A stretch of DNA of 35,804 bases from Dictyobacter arantiisoli (GTDB lineage Bacteria > Chloroflexota > Ktedonobacteria > Ktedonobacterales > Ktedonobacteraceae), in NCBI RefSeq assembly GCF_008326305.1, contig NZ_BIXY01000076.1, forward strand, positions 1 through 35,804, read 5' to 3'. This document shows positions 1 to 6,980 of the stretch, one piece after another. The notes beneath the pieces are model-generated. The model was not told the DNA's origin, did not search any database, and saw nothing but the letters and a program-made list of their open reading frames with translations. The first letter of the stretch is position 1. Each line of letters begins with the position of its first letter. The position numbers and the translations under genes were made by a program.

Positions 1-872
1 ATTTTGCGTATCGGTGATCGTGTTGAGATCTCCATTGCTGCCATAACTGAACTGCAAACAGTTGCCATTCTTATCACAATCAATCAAGCGGGAACCATAA
101 CTATTAAACCCCCAATATTCGCCTGTCTTATGGAAAATGATTCTATAGGTACCACTTCCCACACTCTTGATGGATGCATTGAGACCGGGGGCATCACGAA
201 AGCCGCCACTTCCATCTGCGGCAAAGAACGCGGTGTAGTCACTGGGTCCATGCAGCGTAATGCCGCTGGAGAGATTGCTTAGATCTACCGTGACACCACG
301 TCCGGTAGTAAAGAACCACCCGTCACCAGCGTCCAGCAGCTTGTTTTGGTTTTCGCTACTGTTATAGGTACTTCCAAGGGAGAGATTGATGCCGGTTCCT
401 TTGATGCCCATCTCAGCCGTACTCAGCAGCAAATTTCCGTTACCGACATTGACCTTCATCGACACCTGATCGGTGAGATTGCGCTTCGCAACAAAGGTAT
501 AAAAAGGCAAATCACCCAGGCCATTGTAGCTGGCTCCTGCCATCAATGGCTGCAGCGTACTTTTTTCGCTGATGTGGTAGGGGCAGGATACTGCTGCGCC
601 AGTTTCAACAATAGCTGTTGAGCTTTATCTACTCCACTGACAATAGGGGGTGAGGTGATCGGTGTCGTGTGTGCTGTGGTCTCCGTTGCCGTTGCCGCAT
701 AGGCGGAAAGTGTCGTGCCAAGCGCTGTGGTGAGAATAGCTCCCGCTGCCAGACTCACTACTAACAAGAGTCGAAGCACGGAAGACCAGGACGAACGCGT
801 TACTGCAGTCATTGCGTGCGTATCCGTCTGCGAAGACGCTTCATTCGGAATAATCGATGAAGAGCGTTCCAT
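1..872 (-). CDS. RHS/YD-repeat-type secreted protein, N-terminal part, with internal frame break
   Basis: The gene reads leftward and leaves the window at position 1. The first segment (to the stop at 543) has a charged leader, a hydrophobic stretch rich in Leu/Val/Ala ending in 'LSAYAATA' (signal peptide) and a Thr/Pro-rich linker. It stops shortly after an A6 tract (561-566 on the plus strand as T6). The -1 frame stays open from there to the window edge and reads like the N-terminal beta region of RHS-repeat proteins: 'DLPFYTFVAKRNLTDQVSM', 'VNVGNGNLLLSTAEMGIKG', 'GINLSLGSTYNS', 'DAGDGWFFTTGRG'. RHS proteins form large surface or exported shells, often with variable toxic C-termini; that end is outside the window. 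One extra A in the tract would restore one frame. The cause may be a sequencing error, a mutation, or slippage on A6. The start is uncertain: ATG 870-872 is used, and ATG 885-887 and ATG 810-812 are alternatives. Confidence 0.75.
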
Positions 873-961
873 ATAAAGAAAATCCATTTCTCTAAAAGCA
901 CAATATAGCAGTGGTAGAGAAACAGGTATTTTGCTATTGAGACAGTGAGACACTCATTTTC

Positions 962-990
962 ATTACAAAGCGAGCTTAACGATACTGCAA
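962..990 (-). promoter_or_regulatory. Candidate sigma-70 promoter for the RHS-type gene
   Basis: Reading leftward, a -35 TTGCAG (990-985), a 17-nt spacer and a -10 TGTAAT (967-962) lie about 80-90 bases upstream of the chosen start. The predicted transcription start falls near 955, which argues against the GTG at 953 as the translation start. Confidence 0.35.
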
Positions 991-1204
991 TCTATGAATT
1001 TATAGTGCATATATCGAATAAGTAATATGTGCAAAATACGAAAGAGCTATGAAAATGGATAGGTCTCATTATATGCAAGATCATTCATATACAAAGATAC
1101 AACAATGTATATTCATTGTCTCTAAGCAAAATACCTGAGTGTAACACCTGGTACGCTATAAATAGCGCTACGATCAGATAGTGTTTTTAACTTATATCTA
1201 CCAA

Positions 1205-1218
1205 AGGTAATATTACCT
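1205..1218. repeat. 14-bp perfect palindrome
   Basis: AGGTAATATTACCT is a perfect palindrome in the AT-rich gap between the RHS-type gene and the M24 peptidase. It could be an operator half-site pair. No promoter is firmly attached to it, so a role is not assigned. Confidence 0.4.
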
Positions 1219-1289
1219 GCAAAAACTTAAAAAAGCAAGAGGAAGTAAAGATAGTTCTTATCTTCTAATGAAATTCTAATCTTGCGACA

Positions 1290-1342
1290 ATATAGACTCA
1301 ACAATAAGAAAAGCACAGTTCTTATTATTGTTGAGTCTATAT
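1290..1342. repeat. Long inverted repeat (21/24-nt arms)
   Basis: The left arm at 1290-1310 (starting ATATAGACTCAACAATAAG) pairs with the right arm at 1319-1342, which carries the same sequence in inverse orientation plus a 3-base insertion. An 8-base loop separates them. There is no terminator-like T-run outside the stem. It sits in a gene-free stretch beside other hairpins and looks like a repeat element remnant. Confidence 0.7.
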
Positions 1343-1384
1343 CGCTTTATCATTATCTCCGGTTGATGAACAAACACATTTGTG

Positions 1385-1475
1385 GCTCTCTCTCCTTCCG
1401 GGGGATTGGGAGGAGGGAGAGAGCGAGGACACCTCGCGCTCCGTCATGGGCTGCCGCCCCTGCACCCCGCTTTCA
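1385..1475. repeat. GC-rich micro-hairpin repeat, copy A
   Basis: A 40-base hairpin (1385-1424, arms beginning GCTCTCTC and ending GAGAGAGC) is followed at once by GCGAGG-ACA-CCTCGC (1423-1437) and a GGGC...GCCC hairpin. The end of the unit, GGGCTGCCGCCCCTGCACCC, resembles GGGGCTCGCCGCCCCTTGCA at 5223-5242, so the two are likely degenerate copies of one dispersed family. Overlapping ORFs on both strands here are low-complexity products of the hairpins and were not called. Confidence 0.6.
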
Positions 1476-1564
1476 CCCGCAAGGACGGAGATCCACATTT
1501 GTTTTTCTTCACACCTGTTTCGGGTTGACTTCACATCCATTACCTCTACAGCCGTCTTCATACG

Positions 1565-1617
1565 CTATCTATATCCATGGTGTGTCTTGCATCCGTTTGT
1601 AGAAAGGATATAGATAG
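1565..1617. repeat. 12-bp perfect inverted repeat in front of a 33-codon ORF
   Basis: CTATCTATATCC (1565-1576) and GGATATAGATAG (1606-1617) are perfect inverted repeats. The right arm begins within the AAAGGA ribosome-binding-like motif (1604-1608) just before the ATG at 1619. If transcribed rightward, the stem would cover that site. Confidence 0.6.
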
Positions 1618-1618
1618 T

Positions 1619-1720
1619 ATGCTCAAGTTTCAACGTTCTTCTGCCTCTTCAAAGTGGCAAAACACCGTTGCTTTAGAACGTCGTTGGGATGCTGAGATGT
1701 CACCTTTAATGGTGATATAG
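1619..1720 (+). CDS. Possible 33-residue small ORF
   Basis: ATG 1619 to TAG 1720 encodes 33 residues beginning MLKFQRSSASSKWQNTVALE. An AAAGGA motif lies about 10 bases upstream, inside a hairpin arm. No family is recognised and there is no conservation evidence. It may be a leader peptide, a gene remnant or chance, so it is listed with low confidence. Confidence 0.2.
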   Translation: MLKFQRSSASSKWQNTVALERRWDAEMSPLMVI

Positions 1721-1849
1721 TGATAGAGATTTTTTCTATGCATGCTAAAATTTGTCTACCGGATCATGCACAGGCAAGTACCGGGTCGCTGCTTGGAGGC
1801 CAGAGCGTTTCTCTGTGCATCTGATCTCTATTTTGTGGGAGTGTGTTTG

Positions 1850-3037
1850 ATGATTATTGAACGTATTCAGCAGGTGTTGCGCGAGGCTCATCTGGATGGC
1901 TGGCTTTTCTATGATTTTCATAAGTCGAATCCCATTGCTTATCAAGTTTTGCAACTGCCTGTTGATACTATGTATACGCGACGCTGGTTCTATTATGTGC
2001 CGGCTGAGGGGACACCTGTCGCGATTATTAGTGCAGTTGAGTCTCACGTTTTGCGCTCGCTGCCCGGCGCACGGCTCTCTTTTCAAACCTGGCAGGATAT
2101 GCATGTTCATCTGCGCTCCTTCCTTTCTCAGGGAGCCCGGGTCGCCATGGAGTATTCGCCACTCAATGCTATCCCTTATGTCTCCCGTGTGGATGCTGGC
2201 ACAGTCGAGCTTATTCGTTCGTTTGGGGTTGAGGTGGTGACTTCGGCCAATCTGGCGCAGCATTTTATCGCGCAATTGACGCCTGAGCAGATCGCATCCC
2301 ACCGCAAGGCCGGACGCTTGTTGATCGCTGCCAAGGATGCCCTCTTTGCCCAGTTACAGAGTGATTTAAGCGCGGGCAAAGATTTAAATGAGTATCAGGT
2401 GCAGCAGCGCTTCGTGGCCCTGATTCAAGCTGCGGGACTGGCTCTGCCTGAGGATGAGATGCCGATTGTGGCAGTGAATGGGAATGCGAGCAATCCCCAC
2501 TATGAGCCTACGGTTGCGCACTATAGTCCAATTCGGCGCGGTGATCTGATCTTGTTCGATTTTTGGGCCAAATTGCCTCAGCCTGAGGCTGTCTTCGCGG
2601 ACTATACCTGGATGGCTTTTGCCGGAACACGGGATGAGATTCCTGCCCGGCAGCGTGAGGTGTTTGAGGTGGTACGCGATGCCCGTGATAGCGCGATTGC
2701 TTTCATTCGTGAAAGCCTGGCCGCTGGCAGAGCGGTTGAGGGACGCGCGGCGGATGATGTAGCCCGCAATGTCGTTACCCGTGCTGGTTATGCGGAATAT
2801 TTTGTGCATCGCACTGGTCATAGCATCGGGCCCGTCCTGCATGGCAATGGAGCGAATGTGGATAACTTTGAGACGCAGGATGAGCGTACATTGTTACCCT
2901 CTACCTGCAATTCAATTGAGCCAGGCATCTACCTGCCCGAATTTGGTATTCGTAGCGAAGTGGATCTTTTGATTTCTGAGCATGACGCCGAAGTGACCGG
3001 TGTACCCATTCAAACCGAAATTTCTCCCCTACTCTAA
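1850..3037 (+). CDS. M24 family metallopeptidase (Xaa-Pro aminopeptidase-like)
   Basis: A 395-residue pita-bread-fold peptidase of the aminopeptidase P / prolidase family, expected to remove N-terminal residues next to proline in the cytoplasm using two metal ions. The N-terminal creatinase-like domain spans about 1-140 and the catalytic domain about 150-390. The five metal ligands appear in order: D237 ('LFDFWAK'), D251 ('FADYTW'), H324 ('RTGHSIGP'), E357 ('NSIEPGIYLP') and E370 ('GIRSEVDLLI'). The first motif is 'FDFWAK' rather than the commoner 'D.G', a variant seen in distant members. ATG 1850 is chosen because GGGAG lies 8 bases upstream; a longer in-frame start at 1742 has no such site. 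The exact substrate is unknown. Confidence 0.9.
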   Translation: MIIERIQQVLREAHLDGWLFYDFHKSNPIAYQVLQLPVDTMYTRRWFYYVPAEGTPVAIISAVESHVLRSLPGARLSFQTWQDMHVHLRSFLSQGARVAMEYSPLNAIPYVSRVDAGTVELIRSFGVEVVTSANLAQHFIAQLTPEQIASHRKAGRLLIAAKDALFAQLQSDLSAGKDLNEYQVQQRFVALIQAAGLALPEDEMPIVAVNGNASNPHYEPTVAHYSPIRRGDLILFDFWAKLPQPEAVFADYTWMAFAGTRDEIPARQREVFEVVRDARDSAIAFIRESLAAGRAVEGRAADDVARNVVTRAGYAEYFVHRTGHSIGPVLHGNGANVDNFETQDERTLLPSTCNSIEPGIYLPEFGIRSEVDLLISEHDAEVTGVPIQTEISPLL

Positions 3038-3050
3038 GAGAGTGTCGGAA

Positions 3051-3225
3051 AGAGAGTGTCAGCCTCCCAATGCCATCGGGATCTTGCTGCTCCCTTTTTA
3101 GTATGTGGTGCAGAAAAGGTTCGAAGAACCTTTTCTGCACCACATACTAAAAACTGTTTTGAGCACCGTAGGTGCGAAAACTCATGCACAGAGATGGTGG
3201 AGAGCATGGGAGTCCAACACTCTCT
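3051..3225. mobile_element. Palindromic MITE-like element, copy 1 (175 bp)
   Basis: Imperfect terminal inverted repeats bracket the unit: AGAGAGTGTCAGCCTCCCA at 3051-3069 and TGGGAGTCCAACACTCTCT at 3207-3225. Inside is a perfect palindrome with 28-bp arms (3095-3122 and 3126-3153) around GAA. The flank at 3159-3210 (GAGCACCGTAGGTGC, then GCATGGGA) recurs in inverse orientation at 27210-27263. The palindrome begins with T5 and ends with A5 on both strands, the reverse of an intrinsic terminator. A small ORF across it reads only because the repeat is open in that frame. Confidence 0.75.
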
Positions 3226-3233
3226 AAAGCCCT

Positions 3234-3286
3234 TTTAGCGCTACCACTGAAAATATCGCTGCGATATTTTCAGTGGTAGCGCTAAA
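3234..3286. repeat. Perfect 26-bp-arm palindrome with a 1-base centre
   Basis: Arms at 3234-3259 and 3261-3286 are exactly complementary around a single T at 3260. The outer ends are TTTAGCGC and GCGCTAAA. The sequence differs from the neighbouring 28-bp palindrome but has the same T-outside/A-outside polarity. It lies 8 bases beyond the element at 3051-3225 and may be a second family member or a nested insertion. Confidence 0.8.
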
Positions 3287-3433
3287 TCTCTTTAAGCATC
3301 TCTCTTACAACTCTCATATCCTTCTCTCGTACATATAAGTGTGAAATAAACATTGCTGATGGTCTTGTGATGGCGCAAGATGTCTTTGCTTGTTGAGATA
3401 TCCTCTTGAGTATAAGGGAGGCAACGATAGTAT

Positions 3434-4975
3434 ATGAGTAACGAATGGAACCAGGACCCCGACAAGAGCAATAATAATGCGGGGAATCGCTTGAATCAGG
3501 ACGAAATAGATAAACAAATTAGAGAGTTGACCCGCGTTGTAAAGCAGGGGGCCAATGAGGCACAGGTGCGCTTGAAACGTGTGGTCAATAAGGCCAGCGA
3601 TTACTGGCAACATGCCCAATCAGCTCCAACTCCTCGTCAGGCCTCCAGTCTTGAAGAGCAACGTTTGCGTCAATTAATCAATGATTGGAGCAGTGACAAC
3701 TGGCGTGTGGCCCGCGAGTTAGGTTCGTATATGGATATTGTTTCCACTGCGTTTGATGAGACCTGGGAGGTCTCACTGGAGACGCGCTGGGAAACGCGCT
3801 CGATGGAAATCTTGAGTGAACCTTATACCGGACGTTCGCCCATTCGCCCGCAGCCTCTCTTGCCCGTCTGGGATTATGAATTGCCAGAAGTGGCTGGACT
3901 TAAAGCAGCCCCTACTCGCACGCGTCTCGAAGGTATGGATGAGATTGTTTCCTGTACATCCTGTAACAGTACCGGACATGTCCTCTGCTCTGGCTGTAAT
4001 GGTCGTGGTTGGATCGTTTGCCCAGAATGTAAGGGTCGCACGAAGAAACGCTGCTCTACCTGCCGTGGTCGAGGTTATATCTCGGATTGGACTCCGGGCG
4101 AGAAGAAAACCTTCTTCAAGAAGCAGGCTGATAATGTTGCCAGCACCGTCAGCAATAAATTCTCAGATGTCTTCGATACAATTCGTCAGCAAGGCGTGCC
4201 CATTCCTAATCCTGTTGATACAGATCCGGCGAGTAAGGGACCGACCGTACCCTGTCCAGAATGTATCAATGGTGAAGTGAATTGCTCTTGTGGCAATGGG
4301 AAGCGTGTTTGCTCGACCTGTCAGGGCGCAAAGATGTCTCTCTGTTCAAATTGTGGTGGTACCGGCAAGGTTGTGCGGCATCGCGAAATCTCCCGGCGCT
4401 TTGATCTGCGTTCGCAGAACCGTTTTATCGGCGAGACCATTATTCCTTCTGCCCAGTTGAGTAAAGCCGAAGGTGACCTCGTCTATAGCTCTGAGATTAA
4501 TGAAACGCTTCACATGGATGCTCCCCCTGATCTCGTGCCCCAGGATGTCTGGCGTGCAACAGTTGAGCTGGTGGAGTCCGAGCGTAAAGTCGTCGATAAA
4601 CCTGGCCTGGACCCCCAATCTTTCCCGCGTCCTACCTTGCAGGTGGTTGAATTAGTGCGCATTCCTTATACGACGATTCGCTATCGCTATGCCGATCAGG
4701 ATTATGTGCTCTATGTGTATGATACTGAAGGTCATGAGAAATTCTACTCGGATCGTTTCCCGGCCCGTTGGGATCGTGTAGAGCGCCTGGTCAAGGCCAT
4801 TACCGCAGATTTGCGTATCCCGACCCAGCCTGACGTGCAAAATGCACAGAATGATAGTGAAGCCCATGTCTATGGTGGTGGCTATCGCGTCCCTGTCGAG
4901 GTTCCACCCGTCACCGTCCAGGAAGAAGATGAGGAGGATGAGAATGGAAATACTCCTCCCCCCATCACCCATTAG
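3434..4975 (+). CDS. Protein with two DnaJ-type cysteine-rich zinc cassettes
   Basis: A 513-residue protein without a signal peptide or membrane segment. After a charged helical N-terminus (about 20-120) come two clusters of CxxCxGxG-like motifs: C174/C177, C185/C188, C196/C199, C207/C210, then C274/C277, C284/C286, C293/C296, C304/C307. Eight Cys per cluster fit two zinc ions each, as in the DnaJ/Hsp40 central domain. There is no J-domain HPD motif. The C-terminal half (320-480) is a beta-rich region of unknown fold and the protein ends in an acidic tail (EEDEEDENG). It may be a chaperone-like or scaffold protein; the function is not known. One pair in the second cassette is CxC rather than CxxC. 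It stands alone, with GGGAG about 13 bases before ATG 3434. Confidence 0.8.
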   Translation: MSNEWNQDPDKSNNNAGNRLNQDEIDKQIRELTRVVKQGANEAQVRLKRVVNKASDYWQHAQSAPTPRQASSLEEQRLRQLINDWSSDNWRVARELGSYMDIVSTAFDETWEVSLETRWETRSMEILSEPYTGRSPIRPQPLLPVWDYELPEVAGLKAAPTRTRLEGMDEIVSCTSCNSTGHVLCSGCNGRGWIVCPECKGRTKKRCSTCRGRGYISDWTPGEKKTFFKKQADNVASTVSNKFSDVFDTIRQQGVPIPNPVDTDPASKGPTVPCPECINGEVNCSCGNGKRVCSTCQGAKMSLCSNCGGTGKVVRHREISRRFDLRSQNRFIGETIIPSAQLSKAEGDLVYSSEINETLHMDAPPDLVPQDVWRATVELVESERKVVDKPGLDPQSFPRPTLQVVELVRIPYTTIRYRYADQDYVLYVYDTEGHEKFYSDRFPARWDRVERLVKAITADLRIPTQPDVQNAQNDSEAHVYGGGYRVPVEVPPVTVQEEDEEDENGNTPPPITH

Positions 4976-5000
4976 TGGTTTTGAAGCTCATGTCTTCCGC

Positions 5001-5032
5001 ATTATTCGTACGTGAGTTTTTGTACGAATAAT
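5001..5032 (+). terminator. Candidate terminator of the DnaJ-like gene
   Basis: ATTATTCGTAC and GTACGAATAAT form an 11-bp stem around GTGAGTTTTT, 25 bases after the stop codon, followed by 'accatttt'. The U-tract is short, so termination may be weak. Confidence 0.5.
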
Positions 5033-5059
5033 ACCATTTTGAGTGATTTTTACAACACA

Positions 5060-5105
5060 AAAGAAAAAAGTGTGGGCGTTGCTCATATGCGAGCAACGCC
5101 CACAC
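5060..5105 (-). terminator. Intrinsic terminator downstream of hisS
   Basis: A perfect 15-bp stem (5070-5084 with 5091-5105, arm GTGTGGGCGTTGCTC) with a 6-base loop. In the leftward direction it is followed by TTTTTTCTTTT (5069-5059), a classical Rho-independent structure. It lies about 190 bases beyond the hisS stop, with the micro-hairpin repeat in between. Confidence 0.85.
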
Positions 5106-5134
5106 TCGGGCAACGAGATTCCACTAGTGCTTTG

Positions 5135-5255
5135 TCAAACTTCGTTTGATGAGTTGTGCGCCCGCTACGCGGGCGGGATGGGGGGGAGATGACGGGGGCA
5201 CAGCCCCCGATCCCCCAGTCAAGGGGCTCGCCGCCCCTTGCATCCCCGCTTCTCA
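5135..5255. repeat. GC-rich micro-hairpin repeat, copy B
   Basis: Four short hairpins follow one another: TCAAAC-TTC-GTTTGA (5135-5149), GCCCGC-TAC-GCGGGC (5160-5174), GGGGGC-ACA-GCCCCC (5194-5208) and AAGGGGC-TCGCC-GCCCCTT (5221-5239). Three have 3-base loops. The end resembles the repeat at 1446-1475. The array would lie in the 3' untranslated region of hisS. No coding potential is evident. Confidence 0.65.
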
Positions 5256-5297
5256 TCACATGATGTCTGATAGACTACTAGGAGCGGGAATTAAACA

Positions 5298-6602
5298 TTA
5301 TGCCTGGTGCCCGGTGAGATAGGGGATAATCTCATCGCGCTTGATCTGTACCTGTTTGTTTTCGGTTTTCTCCTGGCCCACTTGCATCTGTTTGATGGAG
5401 AGTGTGCCGTTGGCGAGTTCGTCTTCTCCAATAATAATTGAGAATTCTGCTCCTGAGGCATTAGCCTGCTTCATTTGAGCTTTATTGCTCCGCTCCCCAT
5501 AACTGGTGGCGGCTTTGATGCCTGCCTGACGCAGTTCGGCAGTCAGTTGTGTAGCGGCATCTTTCATGTCCTGCGTTTTGCCAAAGTACACCACAAAGGC
5601 GCGTGGTTTTGGCTCCGCTGGTGGCTCAATCCCCTGGCGTTTGAGTTCCAGGATGACGCGCTCAATACCTACGCCAAAGCCAATTCCTGGCGTCTGAGGA
5701 CCACCAAAGATCTCTGCCATGCCATCATAGCGTCCGCCGCCGTTCAGGGCCACATTATCGATCTCAGAGGTAAACTCAAAGACGGTACGTGTGTAGTAGT
5801 CCAGACCACGTACGATCAGGGTGTCGATATCGTAGGGCACACCATAAAACTTCAGATAGCGTTGCACACTCGCAAAGTGCTCCTGACAGGGTTCACACAG
5901 GTTATGCGTGATCCTGGGGGCGGCAGCAATTTTAGCCTGATCCTGTGGCTTTTTGCAATCGAGCAGGCGGAGTGGATTTTTATGGAAGCGGATCTGGCAA
6001 TCATCACAGCAATCGGTGAGTAATGGTTGATAATATGCTTTAAGCTTCTCAATATATTGTGGACGGCAGTTACTATCCCCAATGCTGTTGATGTTGACAC
6101 GGATATTTTTTAAGCCTAGACGCGTATAGATCTGATAGAGCATGCCGATGATTTCGGCGTCGATGGCGGGATCACTCTCACCGAGGGCCTCACAGCCAAA
6201 CTGATGGTGTTCGCGCAGGCGACCGGCCTGTGGACGCTCACGTCGGAACATAGGCATACTCATATAGAATAGTTTGACTGGCTGGGCCAGTTTGAACATG
6301 CCATGTTCAAGGTAGGCACGCACAACACTGGCGGTACCTTCAGGACGCAACGAAATGTTCTGACGCCTGCCCTCTTTATCGGCCCGGTCGTCGAAACTAT
6401 ACATTTCGTGTTCAACAATATCGGTGCCCTCTCCAGAGGTACGGCGGAAGACAGTCGTATCTTCGAGCAGGGGTGTTTCAATGCGTTGATAGCCATACAG
6501 GCTGGCAACTTCTGAGGCTGTATTTTCTATCAAGCGCCAATAGGGCTGCTCTTCTGGTAAAATGTCCTTAAAGCCCTGCAAGGCTCTATAATTTTCTGGC
6601 AT
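5298..6602 (-). CDS. hisS: Histidine-tRNA ligase
   Basis: A 434-residue class II aminoacyl-tRNA synthetase that charges tRNA-His using ATP. Recognisable blocks are motif 2 with 'LRPEGTASVVRAYLEHGM', the 'QFGCEALGE' region, the histidine-specific 'RGLDYYTRTVFEF' and motif 3 'GIGFGVGIERVI'. A C-terminal anticodon-binding domain follows (about 335-430). ATG 6602 is chosen because AGGAAGG lies just upstream; the longer in-frame ATG at 6710 would include 36 unrelated residues. Length is normal for the family. It is monocistronic, with its own terminator. Confidence 0.97.
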   Translation of the reverse strand: MPENYRALQGFKDILPEEQPYWRLIENTASEVASLYGYQRIETPLLEDTTVFRRTSGEGTDIVEHEMYSFDDRADKEGRRQNISLRPEGTASVVRAYLEHGMFKLAQPVKLFYMSMPMFRRERPQAGRLREHHQFGCEALGESDPAIDAEIIGMLYQIYTRLGLKNIRVNINSIGDSNCRPQYIEKLKAYYQPLLTDCCDDCQIRFHKNPLRLLDCKKPQDQAKIAAAPRITHNLCEPCQEHFASVQRYLKFYGVPYDIDTLIVRGLDYYTRTVFEFTSEIDNVALNGGGRYDGMAEIFGGPQTPGIGFGVGIERVILELKRQGIEPPAEPKPRAFVVYFGKTQDMKDAATQLTAELRQAGIKAATSYGERSNKAQMKQANASGAEFSIIIGEDELANGTLSIKQMQVGQEKTENKQVQIKRDEIIPYLTGHQA

Positions 6603-6644
6603 AATGTCCTTCCTAATCCCTCCAAGCACATACGAGTTCTCGCT

Positions 6645-6650
6645 ATTATA
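6645..6650 (-). promoter_or_regulatory. -10 element for hisS
   Basis: A perfect leftward TATAAT (6650-6645) lies 43 bases upstream of the hisS start. No good -35 is visible at 16-18 bases, so the call rests mainly on the -10. Confidence 0.4.
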
Positions 6651-6696
6651 GCAGATCAATCTTGTAGCGGACAGCATTTTTTTGCTCTCCCTTTGA

Positions 6697-6726
6697 TTGT
6701 GACCTGACAAGGCTTTGCACTATAAT
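6697..6726 (+). promoter_or_regulatory. Sigma-70 promoter for the GT39 gene
   Basis: A -35 TTGTGA (6697-6702), an 18-base spacer and a perfect -10 TATAAT (6721-6726) point rightward, divergent from hisS. They leave a leader of about 250 bases before the start at 6981. Confidence 0.55.
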
Positions 6727-6843
6727 AGAACAGTCAGATCCTCGATAGATAGTATCTCTGTATCATTTTACCCATCTATCTGTGACCTGTCCGATGACCA
6801 TTCGTCAGTATGTAGCGAGTCTCTTTTTGTGATATTCCTCATC

Positions 6844-6882
6844 ATCACCTATCTTTTTCTGATAGGGGCATCACCTATTTTT
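6844..6882 (+). promoter_or_regulatory. Possible alternative hairpins in the GT39 leader
   Basis: GATAGG (6861-6866) can pair with the upstream CCTATC (6848-6853) or with the downstream CCTAT (6874-6878), which is followed by TTTTT. The arrangement arises from a direct repeat of ATCACCTAT (6844-6852 and 6870-6878). It resembles an attenuator in form, but the stems are only 5-6 bp, so this may be chance. Confidence 0.2.
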
Positions 6883-6980
6883 GGAGCGAACGAGCCTTTC
6901 TGGTTCTACGTATGCACACAGATAACTGATGAGATATGGCACAATGCTCAGAGTATACATGTGAGACGCTAGAAGGGCAA

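Noticed and set aside
4-621. Plus-strand ORFs over the RHS-type region
   Set aside because: The minus strand shows clear RHS-like protein sequence through the same bases; the plus-strand frames are shadows.
1282-1613. Overlapping ORFs of 74-106 codons on both strands
   Set aside because: They translate GC-rich hairpins into low-complexity peptides and contradict one another. No ribosome site or family was seen.
3056-3238. A 60-codon ORF over the 3-kb palindrome
   Set aside because: Coding content comes only from the palindrome ('AEKVRRTFSAPHTKN') and there is no ribosome binding site.
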